Assembly (NCBI GenBank): GCA_030849805.1
Contig: JASANZ010002059.1
Location: forward strand, 1-40,585
Direction of reading: 5' to 3'
Source: Sergeia podlipaevii
Lineage: Eukaryota > Euglenozoa > Kinetoplastea > Trypanosomatida > Trypanosomatidae
Length of the DNA: 40,585 nucleotides
Position 1 is the first letter of the stretch. Each line of letters begins with the position of its first letter. Positions 1-9,900 of the stretch are shown here, piece after piece. The notes under the pieces were generated by a model. That model was not told where the DNA came from. It saw nothing but the letters and a program-made list of their open reading frames with translations, and did not search any database. The position numbers and the translations under genes were made by a program.

Positions 1-1679
1 GGACAGATGGAGAAGGCAATATATATCTGTACTTGGCGTACCAGTTTAAAAGGGGGAAAAAAAATTGCTGCAATTAATGAACGGCCGCATCAGTGCTCCA
101 AATTAGTTAAACACTTCTCCAGCGATACCGATGCGGGTACTTATAAAAAAAAGACATCTCTTCCTCCTCTCTTTTTCTTTTTTTTTTTTGTCGTGCTACA
201 ACTCATTTGTCATTGCAGTTGTTGTTGCTGGCTGCTTTCTTTTCTCCCCTCTTTCCTCTCGGCCTTTTTTTTTTAATTTGATTGCATTAATCATTTTTTA
301 AAAAGGAATTATAATGTCGGCATGTTCTTTTTTCTTTCCTTCTTCCTTCTTCTTTACTACAGCTGATAATTAAATAGATAGCTATGAAAGAAAAGTACAT
401 TTATCTATCTATCTGTTTATTTATCTTATTCTTCTATTATTATTATTAGTAGCTGCTATTGCTATCATTATTAATATTGTTAATTTAAAAAAAAAAAAAT
501 GAAAGCGAATACTACATACATGCATGTGCTCATGATATTGAGTTGTTTGTTGATGATGAAGGTTTCTATGGGTAGTAGCAGTAGCAGTAGCAGTAAAAAG
601 CGGGAGAGAACAAAGCCAACAATGCATTTTTACGACATTATAATTATCTTTTTTTTTTTACCAAAAAAAAAAAAAAAATGATAGGGAGAGAGGGGAGGAA
701 GCCAGAAGAAGAAGATTTAAGAGAAAAAAGCAAAGAGAAAGAGAGAGGATTGAGACACGAATGTGGAAGGGAAGGGGGGGAGGGGCGGAGGAATGAGCCT
801 GTCCACCAGAGTACAACGGGGAGGGTAATGAAAGAGAGAGGGATAGAGGNGGAAAGGTATGCCTCACTTTAGTTTATTTATGCATTTATATACTTTTACT
901 TTTCTGTGAGCACATCATCTTTTTTGTGGCTCACTCTCATTTTTTCTTTTTCCTATATCTTTTCGTGGTAACTCTGTAGTGGTGTACCTCCCACTTACTC
1001 CTCTTATCCTGCGCGTATTTCATGTATTTGTGTGTATTTTTTTTTCTTTTGACTGCCTTGTTTCTACCTTTTTTTTTGCTTTTGCTTTTATTGTTTCTTT
1101 TTATAAAAAAAAAGAAAAAAAAATACACTGTCATATATATGAATGTTATTACTGCTTGATCACACTTCGAGCATTATTATTATTATTTATTTTTTTTAAT
1201 GAACGTTTCCAGCGTGTAAAGATTTTTTTTTATCTATACATCCACAACGAGGAGGAAAAACAAAAAAATGGTAGGTGTTTTTATTGCTATATACTAAAAC
1301 TATCGTTATTGTATACGAGGAAGATAACATCTACAAGGAATATATGCAGAGGTGTATGGAGTTTATCTTTCTCATTTTTTTTTTGGCCTTTTTTTTTCTG
1401 ATTTTATTTTGCTTAATTGTTATTATTATTTATAAGCAGAAGTTACATTTAGAGAAGTTGCACTTTGTAGTAGAAAGAGAGGGACAGTAGGAAGGCAGAA
1501 GCATCGTCATCACATATACTGATTCATTTATCACTATTCACCATTTGTGTTTTTCTTAGTTTTCTTCTTCTTTTATTTAGTTCTATACATCTTGCTTTTG
1601 TGTGAGGAAGCTATTTATTTTATTTTCCCTTTTTTTACTCTTGAAAGGAAGCAGCCGTAAGATATATAAGCAGAAAGTC
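1..1679. other. gene-free AT-rich spacer with microsatellites
   Basis: I see no credible gene here. The stretch is low-complexity: poly-T and poly-A runs, TATC repeats near 403-417, ATT repeats near 433-450, and a purine-rich GAGA stretch at about 680-850. Short frames crossing it encode only homopolymer-like peptides. It is probably the 3' UTR of a gene to the left plus the 5' region of the gene at 1680. One ambiguous base (n) lies at 850, next to the purine-rich repeat. Confidence 0.7.
1624..1647 (+). promoter_or_regulatory. candidate spliced-leader acceptor for the 1680 gene
   Basis: A T/C-rich tract at about 1624-1642 is followed by the first AG at 1646-1647. This would leave a 5' UTR of about 32 nt before the ATG at 1680. 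Alternative AGs lie at 1558-1559 and 1579-1580, also after pyrimidine tracts. The closest acceptor removes the upstream hydrophobic frame extension. Confidence 0.45.
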
Positions 1680-3833
1680 ATGACTTCCGCTATAAATACC
1701 GGGAGTGCAGACTCCATTGCTGTTCAGAAGCGATTTCTTCTCCAGGAGACCATCAAGGACGTGACCGCAGCCGTTGCACACGGCATCCTCAACCACCCTG
1801 TTCAGGCCACCACGTCCTCCTCATCCACATCGACCTCGGCGTCAGCTGTCTCCGGAGCAAGATATATCAGCGCCACTACACGCATGCAAGGAGCCACTGA
1901 GGCCGCCGGCCAGCTCAGAAAACTGATTGATGAGTATGAGACACTCGCCCTCACGACGGTTGCGCAGGATATGAATCGCATGGTAGCCCCAGAGCAGCTG
2001 AGCTCTGTGAAATCAGGTAGTGGCAGTGCCATGCAGCCGCTCATGGCGGCACGTGCGAATGCCAGTCATCGCGTGTTTGCGCAAGAGTGTGGTCTCGAGC
2101 TTACCTCAGATGACTATCTACTGCCAGAAAACTACCTCTACGCTCAAAAGAAGAGCAGCGCCAACTCGCAGAGCGATGGTTCTGCGGGGGATCACGAAGA
2201 GACCGCGAAACGCTTGCAGCCTCTGAAGAAGCTGCTGGAGAGCGTGAAGGCGCTTCGAGCGTGTAAAGGGTTCAAGTACGAGGAGGAGCTTCAAGCGCGC
2301 AATCGAGAGACTGCCGCTACGGCAAATACCCCGGCGCATCACTTGCCTGTTATTGCGCGACGCCTCGAGGAGGTGATCGGGGAGAGCATAGAGCGACTGC
2401 GCTCCACTTTTGCGCGCTGTCGCAGCAGCGCTCCATTTGTGGCTCAAGTCGCCGCCTGGCCCGGGCCTTTTCTTCGTCTTTTGAATGAAGTGCTGCAGAC
2501 TGTCTCGCTGGAGACGCTCTGCGAGGATACCCGTGAGAAGCTGCGCCGTGTCCGCTTCGATGTAGAGGAGCTTCAGCATGAGCAAGAGCAGGCCGTCACG
2601 GATGGCGATATGCACCGCTCGGAGGAACTCTACTTTCAGCAGACCGCGCTGCTGGAAACAATGCAGCCGCACTTTGACAAACTGGAAAAGACGATGGAGG
2701 CGTATAAACTGCAGAACGGCAGCAAGTCACGAGCGGAACTGAAGCAGCTCCAGCAGTCCTTCTCCGCCACAATGAGAGCCGCGGTGGGTCGCGAGAATCA
2801 GATCAAACGCCGCGCCACCTCAGACTTGGAGAAGCTCAACGATAACAAGGCCACTATTATTAAGCTTCGTGAGGAGCAGAAGGCGGGTATGTCCATGTAC
2901 AAGGCCGAGTGGGCCAAGTTGTTTGAATCGACGGTGCAGCAGCAGCAGGCCTGCTTCCGCGCCATGGAGGAGCTCGAGCGACGCCTCAAGCAGTTGGCTA
3001 GCGAGCAAGCGTTCATCGTGGAAGACAGGGTCGCGAGGATCACTCAAGAGCGGCAAAGAGAGGAAGACGCCCTCACATTCTACTGCTTCGTAGAAAGCCA
3101 ACAGGAGTCTCTTCAGTTTACGATGCAGAATGCCGAGGCCGCCGCGACGTCCATGCAGCAGCTCGGTCAAGCGGTGGAGTTCAGTTTCAATCATCTTGAC
3201 TGCTTCTTGCGCGATTGTGTGGAAGGCGAGGCGGATGCGCAGTTACTGGAAACTCGCAAGGAGCGCTTAGAGCAGTTCCGTGGGCTCTACCTGACTCTCG
3301 GTGATCTTCAGTTTAAGAAATCTCGTCACGCGGAGGAGATCGCGCGAAAGGTGGAGTACTATCAGCTTCAGCAGGAGATCGCCATGGACGCGCTCAACCC
3401 CAAGGCGAAGGAATACAGCCAGGCACGCCAGAAGTGGCAGGCGGTGCACGATGAGGTCAATGCTCAACTGCACGCGATTGAGAGCAAGTGTGCCTCCCAG
3501 GAGACCAGTTTTAGGCCAACTGAACAGTTGCTTCTAGAAGCTGGCTATCAGTTCAAGCACCCCAAGGTGGAACTGGAGGAGCGCAACGCGGTTCGAGCGC
3601 AGAAGCTGCTCGAGTACAAGCAGCTGATGGATAGCAAGGTAGTAAAGCCATCCTCCTCCAGTGCAGGCGGTGGCGACGGTGCTCTTGACAAATCCCTGCA
3701 GGAGGAAGCCGACAACAACATGTTACAGCTCTATTCTAGGCGGAAGGGTCCGCTGCAGGCACAGGAGGATAGCAATAATGTGGAACCCACCAGGTCGGAG
3801 AAGTCGAGCCTGCTACGACGCAGTCATAAGTAA
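1680..3833 (+). CDS. paraflagellar-rod-like coiled-coil protein
   Basis: The frame encodes 717 residues starting at the ATG at 1680. The frame stays open upstream to 1602, but only with a GTG start and a homopolymer-like hydrophobic stretch that overlaps the acceptor region, so I reject that extension. The N-terminal ~80 residues are Ser/Thr/Ala-rich. From about residue 275 to 650 the protein is long, charged and helical. Patterns such as a central EDRVARITQERQREEDALTF segment (near 448-467) recall the repeated helical block of paraflagellar rod proteins (the PFR1/PFR2 family, about 600 residues). The tail is acidic and Ser-rich. No catalytic motif is visible. By family, the role would be a structural component of the lattice running beside the flagellar axoneme. 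The family call rests on pattern recognition only; a generic flagellar coiled-coil protein is the main alternative. Confidence 0.6.
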   Translation: MTSAINTGSADSIAVQKRFLLQETIKDVTAAVAHGILNHPVQATTSSSSTSTSASAVSGARYISATTRMQGATEAAGQLRKLIDEYETLALTTVAQDMNRMVAPEQLSSVKSGSGSAMQPLMAARANASHRVFAQECGLELTSDDYLLPENYLYAQKKSSANSQSDGSAGDHEETAKRLQPLKKLLESVKALRACKGFKYEEELQARNRETAATANTPAHHLPVIARRLEEVIGESIERLRSTFARCRSSAPFVAQVAAWPGPFLRLLNEVLQTVSLETLCEDTREKLRRVRFDVEELQHEQEQAVTDGDMHRSEELYFQQTALLETMQPHFDKLEKTMEAYKLQNGSKSRAELKQLQQSFSATMRAAVGRENQIKRRATSDLEKLNDNKATIIKLREEQKAGMSMYKAEWAKLFESTVQQQQACFRAMEELERRLKQLASEQAFIVEDRVARITQERQREEDALTFYCFVESQQESLQFTMQNAEAAATSMQQLGQAVEFSFNHLDCFLRDCVEGEADAQLLETRKERLEQFRGLYLTLGDLQFKKSRHAEEIARKVEYYQLQQEIAMDALNPKAKEYSQARQKWQAVHDEVNAQLHAIESKCASQETSFRPTEQLLLEAGYQFKHPKVELEERNAVRAQKLLEYKQLMDSKVVKPSSSSAGGGDGALDKSLQEEADNNMLQLYSRRKGPLQAQEDSNNVEPTRSEKSSLLRRSHK

Positions 3834-5377
3834 TGCTTGATGGAAAGCATGTGTGTGTGTGTGTGTAGCTCTGTTCCTCGATTCTCGTTATAGTACTATT
3901 GTTAATACTATTATTATTATTATTTCTTCCCTTCCTTTCCCTCATTTGTTTCGTTTCGTTTCGTTTTTTTTCTTTTGTGAATAAAATGGTGTTAGGAAAC
4001 ATAAGAAGGGGGAAAGGGAAGAAAATAGAGGAAACTATATATATATTTCTTTTTGTATGAGTGTGTTCCTCGTATCCACACTACGATAAGTGGCGGCGGC
4101 AGTGAAGGTATTGTTGTTTGATGTGGGCTGCTGGGTGGCTGAGAGCGATAACATAGCCTGTTTCTAGTAGATCGCTATTTGATAACTTCTTGGTTGGTTG
4201 GCTTTTCTTTTTCTTTTCTTCCTTTCTTCTTCATTTCTTTTTTCTATTATGTGTGAGTGTGTGTGAGTGTGTGTGTGTGTGTATTGATATTATACTACCT
4301 CTTGCATAGCGTACACTAATATACTGTGTGTGCATATTGTAATGTGGTAAAGATGAAGAGAGGGAGGGAGAAGAAAGAAAAGTGAATGAAGTGGGGCGGT
4401 AGTGAGAAGGGGGGGGAGAGAGAAGAAAATGAAAGCGGGGGAGGTGACAATGGTTTTCTACATATACATGTATGTATGTGTGAACCTGATGGAAATGAAA
4501 GCCTGTTTATGGTCTTTCTTCAACGATGTTTACTTTTTCACAGCAGTCCATTCCACTCTTCTTTTTGTCTTCCTCTCCCTCCCACAGTCTTGTTGGCAAC
4601 TTATATGATACACATTATGTAAATAGAGAAAAGCTGGCTATCCATTTAAATATATATGTGAGCGTGTGTGTGCAGGTATACATGTGAAATATAGCTTCTC
4701 TTTTTGTTTGTTTGTTTGTTTGTTTGTTTTTCACTCGTCTTTCTTGAGGTAGTGCCTTACTGTCACCTTTTTGCTCTTTCGCCCCCCTTTATTTTTTTTT
4801 AAAAAAAAAAATAATGTTATCCTATCTATCTTTATATATCGTCATTGATGAATCGTGTTCAGGATTAGGGGACTATGCACTGGGTTGGTCTGCTTTTGTT
4901 AAACCAAAAGTGGAAAAGTATATATTTTTGTATTTGAATTATTTTTATCTTTTTTTTTCTCAATTGTGTTTATTGCACCATAGCGCCACCACCACTGCTC
5001 AAGGAACACCACTTGCGTCTAGTGAAGGCTGGGTATGGGGTGAGAGAGAGGAGGTATGGTGAATACCTCTGTATTCAGAGCCCAATGCAGGATCAAATCA
5101 GCCCCTCCCCTCTTTTTCTTTTCACTTTCTTCTGGCAGTTTGCTTCAAGAGAGGCTGCATCAAATCGCAAACGCTTATATAAATATATCTCCATTTATCT
5201 GTCCTTTTTTTTCTTTGTTTGGTAGTGTTGTTGTTGTTTTTTTACTACGCCGCATTTGGTACGTAGCCACTGAGGAAAAAAAAAAACGCATATACAGAAA
5301 AAGGTTTGAAACAAAACCAGCAACCACCACAAAAGCAGTGAGCAAAATCAAATTAAAAAAGAAGAAAGAAAGAAGAT
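3834..5377. other. gene-free spacer with GT, TTTG and homopolymer repeats
   Basis: No gene is supported in these 1.5 kb. It holds a GT repeat at about 3850-3866, GT/GA-rich repeats near 4250-4281, a purine-rich stretch near 4355-4445, and a TTTG tandem repeat at about 4704-4729. Poly-T and poly-A runs near 4793-4811 follow. It is interpreted as the 3' UTR of the rod-like gene plus the 5' leader of the E2 gene. Confidence 0.7.
5195..5225 (+). promoter_or_regulatory. candidate spliced-leader acceptor for the E2 gene
   Basis: A pyrimidine-rich tract at about 5197-5220 is followed by the first AG at 5224-5225. The 5' UTR before the ATG at 5378 would be about 150 nt. Confidence 0.45.
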
Positions 5378-6415
5378 ATGGCCCCCTCCGCTATCAAGCG
5401 ACTGGCCACGGAGCAACGCAATATGTGCGCAGAGGCCAATCGCGTTAGCGACATCTACGCCGCACCACGCGAAGACAACATCTATGAATGGCACTTCACC
5501 ATACGTGGTCCCAACATTGACAATAGTCCTTTCAAGCAAGGACTCTACCATGGCGCACTCATGTTTACCTCCTCCTATCCGTTTGAACCCCCGGACATCA
5601 TTTTTTTTACCCCAAATGGCCGCTTTACGCTTCACTCAAAAATATGCTCCACCATCAGCAGCTTTCATCGTGAGACGTGGAAGCCAGCTTTTACCATTTC
5701 TCTCATTCTTACTTCACTTCGTTCTTTCATGGCGCAGGAGGACGAGCCAGGTGTAGGCGCGATTTCTAAAGGAGGCTTCACTAGCGCAGATAAAGAACGC
5801 TTAGCGAAGGAAAGCTGGGACTATAAGTGCAGCGGGTGTGGCAGGTGTGCGCGAGATATATGGGAGGAAGAAATGAAAATGTATCCTGAGAGCAACAACT
5901 CGTCGTCGCTACCGAGTGCTGCAGCAGCAGCAGCAACAGCATCCTCCGCACCTTTACCTTTGGATCCAGCGGTTACCATAGACGTCACCACCGCAGAGGT
6001 CCGTGACGCAGATACCCAGGAGCTGGACGCGGGTGAGCATGTAGCGGAGCCACAGCAGCAGTCTGCAGACGCATCATCGCAGGAAACTGCAGTGAGAGTA
6101 AGCAAGGAAACCAACGACGGCGCCGCTGCCGTCGCATCATCCGCGTTGCCAGCCCCGCCGCTGGAACACGTCGCTGGAGGGATTGCAGAGACCACTCCTG
6201 CCCTTCCTGCTGAGGCAGCTGAGGCTACTGCAGAGGGGGATGCAGAGCCTCCCGGCATTGCAATTGTGGTTGCAGATCGAGTGTTTATTGTTACCGTGGA
6301 GATGTTGGACTCAGCTCTGAAGTATCTTTATCTTGTTGTATTTCTTATTCTCGGGCGGCGTGCGGGGTATATTTTGAGTCTTAAGCTGTTTTCGTTGATG
6401 TCCTTTGCTTCTTAA
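5378..6415 (+). CDS. Ubc6/UBE2J-type ubiquitin-conjugating enzyme E2, tail-anchored
   Basis: The gene encodes 345 residues. Residues about 5-125 form an E2 fold of the non-canonical UBE2J/Ubc6 class. Diagnostic is the segment TPNGRF, then KIC with candidate catalytic Cys90, then STISSFHRETWKPAF; family members have TPNGRF, LC-S-SDFHP-TWNP. The usual HPN motif is absent, as expected for this class. Residues 151-157 read CSGCGRC, a possible metal-binding knuckle. Residues about 175-295 are a low-complexity Ala/Glu/Thr linker. A hydrophobic stretch at about 312-326 (LKYLYLVVFLILG), followed by RR and further hydrophobic residues, fits a C-terminal tail anchor. Family knowledge places such enzymes on the cytosolic face of the ER, passing ubiquitin to misfolded proteins in ERAD. 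The class assignment is firm; the ER location is inferred from the tail. Confidence 0.88.
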   Translation: MAPSAIKRLATEQRNMCAEANRVSDIYAAPREDNIYEWHFTIRGPNIDNSPFKQGLYHGALMFTSSYPFEPPDIIFFTPNGRFTLHSKICSTISSFHRETWKPAFTISLILTSLRSFMAQEDEPGVGAISKGGFTSADKERLAKESWDYKCSGCGRCARDIWEEEMKMYPESNNSSSLPSAAAAAATASSAPLPLDPAVTIDVTTAEVRDADTQELDAGEHVAEPQQQSADASSQETAVRVSKETNDGAAAVASSALPAPPLEHVAGGIAETTPALPAEAAEATAEGDAEPPGIAIVVADRVFIVTVEMLDSALKYLYLVVFLILGRRAGYILSLKLFSLMSFAS

Positions 6416-6867
6416 TCTCAAATATATATATTCTCTTTTTTTTCTCCTCTGGCGATTCCTCATGCGTTGCTTTCTCCGCATTCTTTATTATTTTTATTAT
6501 TACTATTGCTATTTTAATGTAGTGTTTCAGTGGTGTTCTACTTTCTTAGAGAAAAAAACCGAACATATAGGTTTGACAGAGAGAGAGAGGGAGAGAGAGA
6601 GAGAGAACGAAGGATGGATAAATGGGCTTTTATCTGTCTATTTCCTTTTATATATGTGTGATGCTTTTTTTTTTATTATTACTTGCTTCAATGAAAAAAA
6701 AAAAAATTGGACAAAAAGCAGATGCTTTTGTTGTTGTTGTTGTTGTTGGGTGTAGCACCGAAACATTGTGGAGCTGCACCTGCGCGCATTTGTCTGCAAC
6801 ATTATATTTTTTTTGGTTTCGGTGTTTTTTTCTTTTGCACTTCAAAAAAAAAAAAAAAATTGTCGGT

Positions 6868-6961
6868 TTTTTTTCTTTTTCCTCTCATTGCTCTATCACA
6901 CTGGCTACATGGCTAAAATCAATAAAGGTTCATACGTATACAAAAAAAAATACATATCTAG
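6868..6961 (+). promoter_or_regulatory. candidate spliced-leader acceptor region for the 6965 gene
   Basis: A strong pyrimidine tract at about 6868-6890 precedes AGs at 6926-6927 and 6960-6961. The first leaves a 5' UTR of about 37 nt. The ATG at 6908 lies upstream of both AGs and so would not be in the mRNA. Confidence 0.4.
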
Positions 6962-6964
6962 TAT

Positions 6965-9900
6965 ATGCCACCACGACGTCAGTCCGCGGCTAGTGCGCGC
7001 GGAGGAAGTCCCAAAAGTGGCAGCAGCGGCCTCAGTAAGAAGGCTGCGGCTGAGGCAGCCCTCAACGGTGTGCAGTTTGTCAACCCCATCGCGGCAGATG
7101 TCAGCGAAGTGGATGAGGAGCGGCAGCTCTTGTTTCTGAAGGTCGCCGCGTCCAAGGGATACCCACACGTTGAAAAATGGTTTCGCGATGAAGCCTCGCA
7201 GATGTCGAGCTCTGTGGCCGCCAATACCAAAGAACTCAGAAACATCGAGGAGACGAAAATACCCATTGCTTTCGACCGAGTAGAAGAGGCTTGTGAGCAA
7301 TATCGCACGCATCGAGAACTCATGGTGGAGAAGCTCGCTGAAGTGCATGACATGTATAGTTTAGAAAAACACATTGGGAAAGAGTGGCTGTCTGCATTTA
7401 TGCGGAACGCGCGCAGTTACATTGACACCCTCACGGCTTATGAGCACGCTTTGACCGATAGAAGGACAAAGGCAGAGGCGTGGACGCTGCGCGGAGAGCG
7501 AGAACAGGTGCTAGCCAAGATGGAGCGCTTTACGAAGAGACGCAAAGAGCTGAGCGAGCGGGCGGGGCGGGAGATGGTAAATGAACTGCAGACTCGCGAG
7601 AAGGAAGAGGCGCGTCTTGCCATGGCCTTCGAGAGCTGCCTTCATGAAATACGAGATGTGGTCTCGTGGCACGTGCAGCAGCCTAACAACGCAGAGCAGG
7701 CGGGTGGAGAGGCGGCCGGTGTGCGACGGAGGCAACTGATGGCCATTCTCGGCGATGCCGAGGAGCTTCGCGCACTGGCGATTGCCAACGGGGAGAACCC
7801 TGCTGTCATATCAGCCTGGCTGCGCGGGGATGACGATGCCATTGCTGCTACTCGAAAGATAAATATGACCGCCACCCACCCGGAACAACGACAGCGGCAT
7901 CAGCAGCAACTACTGCTGATGTCTTCAGGGGCCGCGATGGCGGCTGGTGGCGGCGGCGGCGGGCTGTCTGGTCCTAGCGAGCACAGAGACTTGGTGACTG
8001 AGGAACGTCGCATAAAAGCGCTGCTGGAGGAGCACCGACGAAATCGCGAGGAACGGCGGGCACACAAGTCGACAGAGGAACTAGGAAAATGTAAAAAGAT
8101 GGCGGTGATGGCCTCAGCGCTCAGAAATGGGGCCTCGCTCCACCGCCAGGTGGCAGCACGACGCCCGCAGGGCAACAGCGATGGCGTGGCGCGTTGTGAT
8201 GCCAGCTACGCAGGAAAGAAGACAGACGACGATCTTGCCGTCTCATCGGGGGAGAAGCGCCTTCCAACTTCCTCCTCTGCTCGCAAGCCCCGCCCTCCAA
8301 ACGAGCAAGCGGAGAAATCATGTGGCTCCTGGCACTCTCTTATCACTACAAATAAAAAGAAACAGAAGGAGAAGAAGACGCAGCAGTCTTCAGACGCTCC
8401 GCTTGTGAAAAACGCCTCAGGCATTCTTTGCTCCAAAAGCCAGCATGACTCTGGCGGGCAGCTGAGTCACGTGGACGAACTGAACAGGGTGTTTGACGCG
8501 ATTGATCAGGATTCGCAACGCAGCGCGATGACCACGCCTACACTGCGCACACGCGACGCTGGTGCGCGGCATTTTCTGAACCTCGTAGGCAGCAATCCTG
8601 ATGATGACAACGTTTATGATAAGGAGGACCGCGGCAAGAGGGAACTTGGGGCCACACAAAGCGGCGGCGACGACAGTAATGATAATGATGATGATGATGA
8701 TGATGATGATGGCAACCATGCGAGGGATAGCTTTCGAAGAGGGAGCGAACGACATCAAGGAGAAGAAGAAGACGGCGGCGACGAGCAGGGCGATTTCATC
8801 GATGACAAGAAAGTTGAAAAGGATGACGACTTTATGTCAGGGACTCAGTTGCCTGGCGCGATGAGGCTGCCAAGTTTGCGAGACAGCAGCCGCTACACAC
8901 AGAGCTCTCTCTTTGACTCGGTGCTTCGTATGTCGCCAGGCAGCCCTGACAGCTGCAATGCGGATGCGGAGAGGCGTACACGAGGAAAGGTCTCAGGAGC
9001 TCCCTATCGTGGTTTAGAAAAGGGAAGTCATAGCAACAATCGGTCTGGTCGATCCCCGGCGAAGCCAGAGGTACATGCAAAATCTAAAAGGCAGCACACC
9101 TATGAGCTGAGCATGTCCACCTTGAGCGCCGGGGACACCCTACCACCCGGTGGCGGCGATGGCGCCTTCGCCAGCACGCTGCCTTTACTGCCGCGCAATC
9201 AGCTGAAGGACTTGGGAAAAGCGCAGAATCCGAAATGGAATCACGTGAAGCAACCAGGAAGGGCGACCCCATCATCCGGATCCAACTCGCCTACGAAGGT
9301 GAAGTCGCCTCGTCGCCGTCGTCGTAATGATGGTGACCCTAGCACCGCCACCACCGCTACGATCGCCACAGCCAACAGTAGCACCAGCAGCGCTGCAGTA
9401 CCTCTAGGTAATTTCGCGCTCGCGCAAGTTAAGAGCGCAGCCTCCAGCATGCATCCGGCGATACCAAAGACGCAGAAAGTCCGAAAGTCAGCAATGCCCG
9501 TTCGCCAGGGACCGCCTGTACCTCCTCCTATCACCCCACCAACACGCACGCACGTGACGGCGGAACACTTGTCGCAGCTAGTCCATAGCCTCACCTCGGA
9601 GATTGCTGAAATCGATGCCACCGTCGCTTCCAAGACGCAGATGAGTACGGAGCTGCTTGCGCAGCTGCAGCGCCTGAAGGCGGACACGGCAGCGGTACTG
9701 CTTGAAAACGTACAACTGGAGCAGAGTAAGGAGATGTTGCTGGCGCAGCGCCAGCCTCAGCTTCCATCCAGCACACTACCCGCCGTCACCAGCGCTGCTG
9801 CTCATCCACATAAGTCCAATGGCGGCGGAGGAGCGGTGCTCAGCATTGCCAAATCTGTGGCTGCGAACGCAGCGGCTGCAGCGGCCGTCTCGCCGCATGA

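Noticed and set aside
979..1490. Two overlapping hydrophobic + strand frames
   Set aside because: They translate poly-T and ATT repeats, giving Phe/Leu/Ile/Tyr-only peptides, with no family signal.
1602..1679. Hydrophobic N-terminal extension of the rod-like protein resembling a signal peptide
   Set aside because: The frame begins with GTG, overlaps pyrimidine tracts and lies around the likely trans-splice site; the first ATG is 1680.
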